7,080 nt of DNA from an uncultured Clostridia bacterium (GCA_937898195.1 CALEJD010000092.1:1-7080); one strand, 5' to 3'. Shown: positions 1 to 5,903, numbered from the stretch's first letter. Notes: generated from the letters alone by a model not told the origin. Translations and numbers: made by a program.

Positions 1-164
1 ACGTTATCGGTATGAGATACGGTTCACTCTTCGATGCAACACAGACAATGGTTGCTAAGATTGCTGATGACCTCTATGAAGTTCAGGTTGTTTCTTGGTA
101 TGACAACGAAAACAGCTACACATCACAGATGGTTAGAACAATCAAATACTTTGCAGAACTTTAA
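1..164 (+). CDS. gap: Glyceraldehyde-3-phosphate dehydrogenase, C-terminal 53 residues (5' end outside window)
   Basis: This is the tail of the glycolytic enzyme that oxidises glyceraldehyde 3-phosphate to 1,3-bisphosphoglycerate with NAD+ in the cytoplasm. The reading frame enters at base 3 and ends at TAA 162-164. The translated end contains GSLFDATQTMVAK and then VVSWYDNENSYTSQMVRT, the highly conserved C-terminal strand and helix of the GAPDH family; the Asn of WYDN and the Tyr of NSY are the residues that contact the nicotinamide ring in known structures. The protein ends shortly after this motif (IKYFAEL), which is the normal family end point, so the C-terminus is intact. The codon choice is restricted (many CTT, GTT, ACA, GAA), as expected for a highly expressed gene. 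A strong intrinsic terminator follows 23 bases after the stop. The catalytic cysteine domain lies outside the window, so only the identity of the family is certain. Confidence 0.95.
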   Translation, partial: VIGMRYGSLFDATQTMVAKIADDLYEVQVVSWYDNENSYTSQMVRTIKYFAEL

Positions 165-187
165 TTCTTAAAAGTATAATAAAATCA

Positions 188-225
188 GAGCAGATAACCG
201 AAAGGCTATCTGCTCTTTTTGTTTT
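188..225 (+). terminator. Intrinsic terminator of the GAPDH gene
   Basis: A perfect 9-bp stem, GAGCAGATA (188-196) with TATCTGCTC (207-215), is topped by an A/C mismatch, two further C-G pairs and a GAAA tetraloop. It is followed directly by TTTTTGTTTT. This is a textbook rho-independent terminator 23 bases after the gap stop codon. Confidence 0.93.
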
Positions 226-242
226 GTAAATTCAAATTTGTC

Positions 243-276
243 AAAACAAGGCAAAAGGGCGATTCATAAATCGCCC
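243..276 (-). terminator. Intrinsic terminator of the SDR gene, GGGGCGATT-type hairpin
   Basis: On the minus strand, six bases after the SDR stop codon, GGGCGATT (276-269) pairs perfectly over a four-base loop with AATCGCCC (264-257) and is followed by TTTTGCCTTGTTTT. The 8-bp GC-rich stem and T-rich tail fit a terminator converging on the gap terminator. The T-tract is only four long before GC interrupts it, so efficiency may be moderate. The sequence TGTAGGGGCGATT plus its mirror also resembles a hairpin repeat scattered through many Firmicute genomes (recalled, not searched). Confidence 0.75.
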
Positions 277-282
277 CTACAT

Positions 283-1008
283 TTATACATTCATTCCACC
301 GTTTACGGCTAAATCTTGTCCTGTGATAAAATCTGCATCTGCTGATGCTAAAAACGCAACTGCGCCTGCAACATCTTCGGGTGTACCAATACGACTTAAT
401 GGTGTTTCGCTTTTTAATTCGTTCATTGTTTCTTCGTCAAAATAGCTTGTCATATCAGTTAAAATCACGCCCGGTGACACAGAGTTAACTGTAATCCCCG
501 AAAGTCCAACTTCTTTGGCAAGTGCCTTGGTCATACCAATAAGCCCTGCTTTTGCTGCTGAATAATGCACCTCGCAAGAGCCACCGGTTTCACCCCAGAT
601 AGATGAAATGTTGATAATTTTGCCACTCTTTCGGTTAATCATATATTTAAGCACGGCACGGGAGCAATAAAACGCACCTGAAAGATTTGTTTCAATCATT
701 CTATGCCACATATCGTCTGTGATGTCTGTAAAAAGTGCTTGCTCGGCAATGCCTGCGTTATTCACAAGCACCGAAATCTCACCAAAATTCTTTTCAACGT
801 CTGTAATAACATCATTCACGGCACAGCTGTCGGTAATATCAAGCTTATATGCCTTGCAGTTTTCACCCAATTCACCAACAAGGGACAACGCCTTATCTTC
901 TGAATTATTATAAGTAAAAGCAACTTTATAGCCGTCTTTAATAAATCGTTTTACAATGGCAGAGCCTATTCCCTTTGCCCCACCTGTTACAAATACAACT
1001 TTCGTCAT
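283..1008 (-). CDS. Short-chain dehydrogenase/reductase, FabG-like; possibly the EF-P 5-aminopentanone reductase YmfI
   Basis: This is a cytosolic NAD(P)H-dependent oxidoreductase of the classical SDR family, 241 residues from the chosen ATG. Visible motifs in order are TGGAKGIG (residues 8-15, dinucleotide binding), NNAG (83-86), catalytic Asn108, Ser136 (INISS), Tyr149 and Lys153 (YSAAK), PG (179-180) and a C-terminal GQDLAVNGG. All catalytic residues are present. The best general match is 3-oxoacyl-ACP reductase FabG, but no fatty-acid genes are nearby, and the SSIWGETGGSCEVHYSAAKAG segment resembles clostridial proteins annotated as elongation factor P 5-aminopentanone reductase (YmfI). 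The first in-frame ATG is at 1047, but it lies upstream of the likely transcription start; the ATG at 1008 has an AAAGGGG ribosome binding site eight bases before it and starts the family-typical MTKVVFVTGG. The gene is monocistronic, with its own promoter and terminator. The substrate is inferred, not shown. Confidence 0.9.
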   Translation of the reverse strand: MTKVVFVTGGAKGIGSAIVKRFIKDGYKVAFTYNNSEDKALSLVGELGENCKAYKLDITDSCAVNDVITDVEKNFGEISVLVNNAGIAEQALFTDITDDMWHRMIETNLSGAFYCSRAVLKYMINRKSGKIINISSIWGETGGSCEVHYSAAKAGLIGMTKALAKEVGLSGITVNSVSPGVILTDMTSYFDEETMNELKSETPLSRIGTPEDVAGAVAFLASADADFITGQDLAVNGGMNV

Positions 1009-1016
1009 ATCACACG

Positions 1017-1023
1017 CCCCTTT
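1017..1023 (-). promoter_or_regulatory. Ribosome binding site deciding the SDR start
   Basis: The minus strand reads AAAGGGG, then eight bases, then ATG at 1008. The alternative in-frame ATG at 1047 has no comparable site and would add 13 residues not expected before the SDR Rossmann fold. Confidence 0.75.
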
Positions 1024-1037
1024 CGGACTATGCCCAT

Positions 1038-1046
1038 ATTGTATCA
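1038..1046 (-). promoter_or_regulatory. Extended -10 promoter for the SDR gene
   Basis: The minus strand reads TGATACAAT, an extended -10 (TGn) with TACAAT as the hexamer. No good -35 is seen 17 bases upstream (ATGCAA), which is tolerable for an extended -10. The predicted start of transcription near 1031 leaves a leader of about 23 bases carrying the ribosome binding site before the ATG at 1008. Confidence 0.45.
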
Positions 1047-1069
1047 CACTTTAACACAAATTGCATTAA

Positions 1070-1096
1070 AATACTTGAAAAAGTTTTTCGAGTATT
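1070..1096. repeat. 27-bp imperfect inverted repeat over the tRNA promoter -35 and spacer
   Basis: AATACTTGAAAAA (1070-1082) and TTTTTCGAGTATT (1084-1096) are reverse complements apart from one position, around a single central G. The left arm contains the -35 hexamer TTGAAA and the right arm ends just before the -10. Such symmetry suits a dimeric DNA-binding protein, though the AT-rich content means chance cannot be excluded. Confidence 0.6.
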
Positions 1097-1103
1097 CTAT
1101 AAT
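1075..1103 (+). promoter_or_regulatory. Sigma-A-type promoter for tRNA-Thr
   Basis: A TTGAAA -35 (1075-1080), an exact 17-base spacer and a perfect TATAAT -10 (1098-1103) point at the tRNA gene. Transcription should start near 1110, giving an unusually long leader of roughly 58 bases before the mature tRNA, to be removed by RNase P. Confidence 0.85.
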
Positions 1104-1168
1104 TGTTTTTAGTTAATTGTCGGTGTGGCGCAATTTTTTTCGCATTTAGTCTTTAAAAATAAATATTT

Positions 1169-1244
1169 GCTTGTGTAGCACAGTTGGTAGTGCAGCTCAT
1201 TCGTAATGAGCAGGTCGCGTGTTCGAGCCACGTCGCAAGCTCCA
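1169..1244 (+). tRNA. tRNA-Thr, anticodon CGT, CCA end encoded
   Basis: The 76-base gene folds into a complete cloverleaf. The acceptor stem pairs GCTTGTG with CGCAAGC (one U-G pair). The D arm is GCAC/GTGC around AGTTGGTA. The anticodon stem is GCTCA/TGAGC around the loop TTCGTAA, with anticodon CGT at 1202-1204 reading ACG threonine codons. The variable loop is AGGTC, and the T arm GCGTG/CACGT closes the loop TTCGAGC. The discriminator is U, and the CCA is genomically encoded at 1242-1244. It is a single-gene unit with a promoter upstream and a terminator beginning immediately after the CCA. No T-box leader features are associated with it. Confidence 0.97.
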
Positions 1245-1285
1245 AAAAAATCCCCTATGGAAATAACCATAGGGGATTTCGTTTT
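1244..1285. terminator. Bidirectional terminator between tRNA-Thr and ilvE
   Basis: A 13-bp perfect stem, AAATCCCCTATGG (1248-1260) with its complement (1267-1279), closes a six-base AAATAA loop. On the plus strand it is followed by CGTTTTAATT; on the minus strand by seven T (complement of 1244-1250). The stem is therefore usable from both sides and closes both converging genes, most strongly the ilvE transcript. The first A of the run is the last base of the tRNA CCA. Confidence 0.92.
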
Positions 1286-1287
1286 AA

Positions 1288-2352
1288 TTAGTCAACTTTA
1301 ACTGTCCAACCCATTGTGTCAGGGAGTTTGCCAAACTGCATACCTGTGAGAGTATCGTAAAGTTTCTGTGTGAGTTCACCAATTTCAAAGTTATTGATTT
1401 CAACAACTTCTTGTTCATACATAAGTGAGCCAACCGGTGAAATAACTGCAGCAGTACCTGTACCGAATACTTCTTCCAATGTGCCGTCTCTGCCAGCTTC
1501 CATAACTGTGTCAATTGCAAGTTTGCCTTCGTTCACCTTGTAGCCCCAAGATTTAAGAAGCTCAATACAACTCATTCTTGTGATACCAGGAAGAACTGTG
1601 CCTGTTGTTGCAGCTGTGTAGATTTCTCCACCCATTTTGAACATAATGTTCATAGCGCCAACTTCTTCAACATATTTTCTTTCAACACCGTCAAGCCAGA
1701 GAACCTGTGAATAACCAAGTTTGTGTGCTTTTTCACCTGCTGCGATTGATGCAGCATAGTTACCGCCACACTTGATATATCCTGTTCCGCCTGGAGTTGC
1801 ACGAACATATTCGTCTTCAACATAAATCTTAACTGGGTTAAGACCTTCTGCATAATAAGCACCTGATGGTGAGCAAATTATAATAAACTGATATTTAGCA
1901 GATGCTTTAACACCCAAAACTGCTTCTGTTGCGATTGTGAATGGTCTGATATAAAGGCTTGTGTCAGGCTCTGATGGTACCCAATCTTTATCAACTGATA
2001 CAAGCGCTTTAATTGCATCAACAAAATCAGCTACTGGAATTTGTGGAATGCAAAGTCTGTCGTGTGTTGACTGCATTCTCTCTGCGTTTTTGTCAGGGCG
2101 GAACAACTGAACACTTCCGTCAGGACAACGATATGCTTTAAGACCTTCAAAGCATTCCTGAGCATAGTGGAATACAAGTGCTGATGGGTCTAATACGAGT
2201 GGCTGATAAGGAACGATTCTTGCATCGTGCCAGCCCTGACCCTCATCATAGTCCATAATAAACATATGGTCTGTGAAAATGTGACCAAAGCCAAGATTTT
2301 TCCAATCTGGTTTTGCTTTTGGTGTTGTTGTTTTCTGAATTTTGATTTCCAT
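1288..2352 (-). CDS. ilvE: Branched-chain amino acid aminotransferase
   Basis: This cytosolic PLP enzyme transfers the amino group between glutamate and the 2-oxo acids of leucine, isoleucine and valine, the last step of their synthesis and first of their breakdown. At 354 residues it has the usual length of the longer (BCAT II, eukaryote-like) class IV aminotransferases. Landmarks are FHYAQECFEGLKAY (61-74), the PLP lysine Lys194 within GGTGYIKCGGNYA, the EEVGAMNIMF signature (229-238), the TTGTVLPGITR cofactor loop (249-259) and GTGTAAVISPVG (297-308). Nothing is missing. The ATG at 2352 has a GGAGAT ribosome binding site seven bases upstream. It begins 35 bases after the stop of the membrane-anchored sugar dehydratase, with no terminator between, so the two are probably co-transcribed from the promoter near 4316; a transcript reaching the bidirectional terminator follows. 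No T-box or leucine-rich leader peptide is visible upstream. Confidence 0.97.
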   Translation of the reverse strand: MEIKIQKTTTPKAKPDWKNLGFGHIFTDHMFIMDYDEGQGWHDARIVPYQPLVLDPSALVFHYAQECFEGLKAYRCPDGSVQLFRPDKNAERMQSTHDRLCIPQIPVADFVDAIKALVSVDKDWVPSEPDTSLYIRPFTIATEAVLGVKASAKYQFIIICSPSGAYYAEGLNPVKIYVEDEYVRATPGGTGYIKCGGNYAASIAAGEKAHKLGYSQVLWLDGVERKYVEEVGAMNIMFKMGGEIYTAATTGTVLPGITRMSCIELLKSWGYKVNEGKLAIDTVMEAGRDGTLEEVFGTGTAAVISPVGSLMYEQEVVEINNFEIGELTQKLYDTLTGMQFGKLPDTMGWTVKVD

Positions 2353-2387
2353 TTAGAACATCTCCAATAAATATATGAATTAAATAA

Positions 2388-4268
2388 TTATTTACCACGA
2401 TAATTTGGAACAAGTCGTTTGAGATAATCACGAACTTCTTCTGGATTAAGAGTATCAATGGCTTTGATATCTTTTTCAAGCTGTTCGTCATCAATTTCAA
2501 GTGGCTTTGTAACAAAAATCTTGTCGTTACCTGTTTTTCTTCTTTCGTCAAGTTCTTCTTCCAATGAAAGTTCTTCATAAAGCTTTTCGCCGGGACGAAG
2601 ACCTGTGAACTGAATATCAATATCTTTATATGGCTCAAAGCCTGAGAGACGGATAAGATTTTCTGCAAGTGAAACAATTTTAACAGGCTCACCCATATCA
2701 AGAACGAAAATCTCGCCACCCGAAGCCAGACCACCTGCTTGTACAACAAGCTGACTTGCCTCAGGAATTGTCATAAAGTATCTTGTGATATCAGGATGTG
2801 TAACTGTGATAGGTCCACCCTGCTCAAGCTGTTCTTTGAAAATTGGAATAACGCTACCGTTTGAGCCAAGAACATTACCAAAACGAACTGCTGCAAATTT
2901 TGTTCCCTTTGAAATCTTGCTGAAATGCTGGATAACAAGTTCACAAACTCTCTTTGTTGCGCCCATAACATTTGTTGGGTTAACCGCTTTATCGGTCGAG
3001 AGAAGAACAAAGTTCTTAACTCCATATTCATTTGCACAATAAGCAGTATTATATGTACCTAAAATATTATTTTTAACCGCTTCATAAGGGCTATCTTCCA
3101 TAAGTGGCACATGTTTATGTGCTGCTGCATGGAAAACTGATGATGGCTTGAATTCTTCAAAGATTTCTTTTAATCTGCGAAGTTCACGAACTGAACCAAT
3201 ACGGATTTCAATCTGCGGTGCTCCGCAGTATTTTCTGTCAAGTGAATTTTTAAGAGTAAATGCATTGTTTTCATAAATATCAAAGATAACAATCTTTTCA
3301 GGATTATATCTTGCAATCTGACGGCAGAGCTCACTACCGATTGAACCGCCACCACCTGTTACAAGAACAGTTTCGCCTGTAACATATTTACAAACATCCG
3401 GGTCAAGTTTAATTTCGGGACGAGAAAGCAAGTCGAGAACATCAACTTTACGAATTTTATCTGCATATGACTTATTTGGTCCACCAAGCTCGTCAATATT
3501 AGGCGCTGTTTTAAGGTTGCAACCTGTTGCCATTGCAATTTCAAGGATTTCACGTTTACGATTAGCATCTGCTGATGGAATACAATAAATAATTTCGTTA
3601 ACATCATAATCTTTTACAATTTGTGGAATATTATTGATATTTCCCCTTACAGGAATTCCATTAATTCTCATGTTGCGTTTTGAAACATCATCATCAACAA
3701 TAACAACCGGATTGCCAAATTTATATTTGCTGAGACTCATTTCGTGAAGAACCGCGTTGCCCATATCACCTGCGCCAATAATCATAATACGCTTGTTTGA
3801 CTCCCCACGACGTCTTTGAGAATCTGACACTACAGTATGGTGAGCCTTATATAACACTCTCATACCAATTGATAAAAAGCAAATAAACATAAATGCGTCA
3901 ACATATACAACAAAAGGCATTGTTCTTAAAAGAGCAGTGCTACTTCCAAAAAGTTCAAACTTTTCGATTATCTCATCAATAAACCAGCATACTGCTGTTC
4001 CTAAACTTATACACGCACCAAGATTAACGACCTCATAAAATCCCATATATTTCCACAAGTTGCTATAAAGTTTTCTAATAAGATAAAGAACAATATAAAT
4101 TACTGTAACATATGGTACTCTCATCATAAGAACGACAAAAATAGCACCATCAAAAGAAAACTGCTTGTGAAGAAACACAGACAAGAAATATGCCCCATTA
4201 ACGATAAGTATATCTATGAGAAGAAATATCAACTGATGTGGTTTAATTTTTTCATATAAAGATTTCAT
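2388..4268 (-). CDS. Membrane-anchored nucleotide-sugar 4,6-dehydratase, CapD/PglF/FlaA1 family
   Basis: This 626-residue protein belongs to the large polysaccharide-biosynthesis dehydratases that act on UDP-activated N-acetyl sugars (typically UDP-GlcNAc to the 4-keto-6-deoxy form) for capsule, glycan or glycoprotein synthesis at the cytoplasmic face. Four hydrophobic segments occupy roughly residues 13-33, 43-65, 78-97 and 117-139. A first Rossmann domain follows with IMIIGAGDMGNAV (about 161-173), then the catalytic extended-SDR domain beginning at VLVTGGGGSIGSE (about 301-313). The catalytic segment STDKAVNPTNVMGATK carries Thr425-Asp426-Lys427, and the usual SDR tyrosine is replaced by Met435 before Lys439, as is normal for this long subfamily. 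A RPGEKLYEEL motif marks the sugar-binding end. A GTG nine bases upstream at 4277 is open too, but GAGGTG is itself a well-placed ribosome binding site for the ATG at 4268. No glycosyltransferase or flippase is adjacent, so the glycan served is unknown. Confidence 0.94.
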   Translation of the reverse strand: MKSLYEKIKPHQLIFLLIDILIVNGAYFLSVFLHKQFSFDGAIFVVLMMRVPYVTVIYIVLYLIRKLYSNLWKYMGFYEVVNLGACISLGTAVCWFIDEIIEKFELFGSSTALLRTMPFVVYVDAFMFICFLSIGMRVLYKAHHTVVSDSQRRRGESNKRIMIIGAGDMGNAVLHEMSLSKYKFGNPVVIVDDDVSKRNMRINGIPVRGNINNIPQIVKDYDVNEIIYCIPSADANRKREILEIAMATGCNLKTAPNIDELGGPNKSYADKIRKVDVLDLLSRPEIKLDPDVCKYVTGETVLVTGGGGSIGSELCRQIARYNPEKIVIFDIYENNAFTLKNSLDRKYCGAPQIEIRIGSVRELRRLKEIFEEFKPSSVFHAAAHKHVPLMEDSPYEAVKNNILGTYNTAYCANEYGVKNFVLLSTDKAVNPTNVMGATKRVCELVIQHFSKISKGTKFAAVRFGNVLGSNGSVIPIFKEQLEQGGPITVTHPDITRYFMTIPEASQLVVQAGGLASGGEIFVLDMGEPVKIVSLAENLIRLSGFEPYKDIDIQFTGLRPGEKLYEELSLEEELDERRKTGNDKIFVTKPLEIDDEQLEKDIKAIDTLNPEEVRDYLKRLVPNYRGK

Positions 4269-4274
4269 ATCATT

Positions 4275-4280
4275 CACCTC
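4275..4280 (-). promoter_or_regulatory. Ribosome binding site deciding the sugar-dehydratase start
   Basis: The minus strand reads GAGGTG, six bases, then ATG at 4268. The GTG inside this site (4277) is in frame and could be mistaken for the start codon, but it would have no correctly spaced ribosome binding site of its own. Confidence 0.8.
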
Positions 4281-4292
4281 ATATTCTTATAT

Positions 4293-4321
4293 ATTTTACT
4301 CTCATTTTAATACAATGTCAA
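4293..4321 (-). promoter_or_regulatory. Consensus promoter for the dehydratase-ilvE operon
   Basis: On the minus strand a perfect TTGACA -35 (4321-4316), a 17-base spacer and a TAAAAT -10 (4298-4293) lie just upstream of the GAGGTG site. The leader is short, about 18 bases. This is a strong housekeeping-type promoter, back to back with the promoter reading rightward. Confidence 0.85.
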
Positions 4322-4354
4322 CGAAAAGTCATGAACAAATCAATCTTTTCAACC

Positions 4355-4383
4355 TTTACAAGTGTTGTAATTAATGGTAAAAT
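4355..4383 (+). promoter_or_regulatory. Promoter for the 104-aa protein, rlmD and GH35 group
   Basis: TTTACA (4355-4360), 17 bases, then TAAAAT (4378-4383) gives a good sigma-A-like promoter, with transcription starting near 4390. That start lies downstream of the open ATG at 4331, which argues for the later ATG at 4412 as the true start of the first gene. Confidence 0.7.
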
Positions 4384-4397
4384 TATAAAAAATACAA

Positions 4398-4403
4398 AGG
4401 AAG
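4398..4403 (+). promoter_or_regulatory. Ribosome binding site deciding the start of the 104-aa protein
   Basis: AGGAAG lies eight bases before the ATG at 4412. The in-frame ATG at 4331 lacks such a site and is upstream of the predicted transcription start. Confidence 0.7.
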
Positions 4404-4411
4404 TGAATTTT

Positions 4412-4726
4412 ATGATAGGATTAGGCAAATGGACGGGTGAAATCGAGACATCATTAATTAGTGGTAGCGCCATTGTTGAAATCAGTGATAATAACGGCGA
4501 ATATGACTTTTCTGTTACTGTGCCTTCTCTTAAAAAGCTTCCTAAATTCAAGGTTTATGATATTAAAGAAGATGGTAATCGTCTTTCTGGAAAAGCTGAA
4601 ATTGAACTTATGGGCAAGATGAATGTTAATATTTCGGTTGAAATTAACGGTGATGCTTTTACGGGGTATCTTCAAGTACCAGTTTTAGGAAAAATCGAAA
4701 TAAAAAACGGTAAAAAAATAGGATAA
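4412..4726 (+). CDS. Uncharacterised small beta-rich protein, 104 residues
   Basis: I do not recognise a named family. The 104-residue protein begins MIGLGKWTGEI and shows alternating polar and hydrophobic stretches (SGSAIVEISD, EYDFSVTVPS, LSGKAEIELM, MNVNISVEIN, FTGYLQVPVL, GKIEIKNGKK) separated by Gly, Asn and Asp turns. That pattern suggests about seven to eight beta strands in a small sandwich or barrel. There is no signal peptide, membrane segment, cysteine or obvious catalytic motif, so it is probably cytosolic, possibly binding a ligand or acting as an accessory protein. It has its own promoter and ribosome binding site. Its stop codon is separated by only two bases from the rlmD start, and the AGG serving rlmD lies in its last codons, so the two are very likely translationally coupled. 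Coding potential is supported by codon use like its neighbours. Function is unknown. Confidence 0.8.
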   Translation: MIGLGKWTGEIETSLISGSAIVEISDNNGEYDFSVTVPSLKKLPKFKVYDIKEDGNRLSGKAEIELMGKMNVNISVEINGDAFTGYLQVPVLGKIEIKNGKKIG

Positions 4727-4728
4727 TT

Positions 4729-5880
4729 ATGAATAATAAAAATCAAATCTGTCCCCACGCAAAAAAATGTGGTGGATGTCAGTTGTTAAACCTGTCTTAT
4801 GAAGAACAATTAAAGCATAAACAAGTCAAAGCCATTCGTCTTTTGGGCAAATTCTGTCATGTGGAAGAAATTATAGGAATGGAAAATCCATATAACTATC
4901 GCAATAAGTCGCAATATGCTTTTGGCCGTGGCAGAAACAATCAAATTGTTGCAGGGGTTTATCAATCATCAACACACAAAATCATTGACATTGAAAAATG
5001 TATGCTAACAGACCCAAAAGCTGACGAAATTGCAAATACTGTGAAAAAACTTTTAAAAAGTTTTAAATTAAAACCCTATGACGAGAATACTCGTCAAGGT
5101 TTTTTACGCCATGTACTTGTAAAAAACGGATTTAAAAGTGGTGAAGTTATGGTGGTGTTAGTTACTGCAACACCACAATTCCCATCAAAACGGTCATTTA
5201 TCAACGCACTTATTGGTCGTCACCCTGAAATTACCACAATTGTTCAAAATGTGAACAACAAATTCACAAGTATGGTGCTTGGTGATAAAAGTGAAGTGCT
5301 CTATGGTGACGGCAAAATCACAGAAGAACTTTGTGGATTAAAATTCAGAATTTCACCAAAAGCCTTTTATCAGATTAACCCTATCCAAACCGAAATTCTC
5401 TATAATAAAGCCCTTGAATATGCCGATTTTAAGGGTGATGAGCGCATAATTGACGCATATTGTGGCACGGGAACAATCGGTCTTATTGCAAGTAAAAATG
5501 TTCAAAGTGTTTTAGGTGTTGAAATTAACAAAGATGCGGTTCGTGATGCTAAAGAAAACGCAAAACTCAACGGTATTGAAAACATTAAGTTTTTCACCGC
5601 TGATGCAGGCAAATTTATGGTTGACCTTGCTAATAACAACGAACAGATTGACGCAGTAATTATGGACCCTGCCCGTGCAGGTAGTGATATTCCGTTTTTA
5701 TCTTCTCTTGTGAAACTTTCTCCACAAAAAGTTGTTTATGTAAGTTGCAACCCTGAAACATTGGCAAGAGATTTATTGTATCTCTCTAAAAATGGATATA
5801 AAGTGCGCAAAATTCAACCTGTGGATATGTTTCCACATACAGACCACGTTGAATGTGTGTGCTTGATTACTAAAAAATAA
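4729..5880 (+). CDS. rlmD: 23S rRNA uracil-C5 methyltransferase, RlmD/RumA (TrmA) family, without TRAM domain
   Basis: This 383-residue enzyme transfers a methyl group from S-adenosylmethionine to C5 of a uracil in RNA, most likely U1939 (or U747) of 23S rRNA. The four cysteines expected to hold a [4Fe-4S] cluster are Cys8, Cys14, Cys17 (CPHAKKCGGC) and Cys91 (IEKCML). The central domain contains FYQINP (213-218), the SAM-binding DAYCGTGTIGL (242-252) with Glu265 after it, DPARAG (313-318), the nucleophile Cys340 in VSCNP and the general-base Glu375 in DHVEC. All catalytic residues are intact. It starts directly at the cysteine cluster and lacks the roughly 60-residue N-terminal TRAM domain usual in RumA, as in the shorter RumB/RlmC type, so the exact target uracil is uncertain. 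The start ATG is two bases after the previous gene, with AGG six bases before it. The GH35 gene follows after 23 bases. Confidence 0.93.
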   Translation: MNNKNQICPHAKKCGGCQLLNLSYEEQLKHKQVKAIRLLGKFCHVEEIIGMENPYNYRNKSQYAFGRGRNNQIVAGVYQSSTHKIIDIEKCMLTDPKADEIANTVKKLLKSFKLKPYDENTRQGFLRHVLVKNGFKSGEVMVVLVTATPQFPSKRSFINALIGRHPEITTIVQNVNNKFTSMVLGDKSEVLYGDGKITEELCGLKFRISPKAFYQINPIQTEILYNKALEYADFKGDERIIDAYCGTGTIGLIASKNVQSVLGVEINKDAVRDAKENAKLNGIENIKFFTADAGKFMVDLANNNEQIDAVIMDPARAGSDIPFLSSLVKLSPQKVVYVSCNPETLARDLLYLSKNGYKVRKIQPVDMFPHTDHVECVCLITKK

Positions 5881-5895
5881 TTTCCCGAAGGGAGA
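5881..5895 (+). promoter_or_regulatory. Small hairpin containing the GH35 ribosome binding site
   Basis: The bases TTTCCC-GAA-GGGAGA can pair as a six-pair stem with a GAA triloop (one U-G pair), burying the GGGAG ribosome binding site that lies nine bases before the GH35 ATG. It is not followed by a T-tract, so it is not a terminator. Ribosomes finishing rlmD at 5880 would cover or melt it, which would couple the two genes. The stem is short and its effect is inferred. Confidence 0.35.
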
Positions 5896-5903
5896 AAAAA
5901 TAT

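Noticed and set aside
703..913. Two overlapping rightward open frames inside the SDR gene
   Set aside because: They are antisense shadows of a well-conserved gene and have no ribosome binding site or recognisable domain.
1009..1047. 13-residue N-terminal extension of the SDR from ATG 1047
   Set aside because: The ATG overlaps the predicted -10 and the extension precedes the usual start of the Rossmann fold; ATG 1008 has a proper ribosome binding site.
1244..1290. T-box or other riboswitch linked to ilvE next to tRNA-Thr
   Set aside because: This region is at the 3' end of ilvE and is a bidirectional terminator; upstream of ilvE there are only 35 bases with no leader structure.
2381..2394. 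Perfect 14-base palindrome TAAATAATTATTTA at the end of the sugar-dehydratase gene
   Set aside because: It is all A and T, too weak for a terminator and with no T-tract; likely chance in AT-rich DNA.
4331..4411. In-frame 27-residue N-terminal extension of the 104-aa protein from ATG 4331
   Set aside because: It lies across the predicted -35 and -10, has no ribosome binding site, and the ATG at 4412 has AGGAAG at correct spacing.
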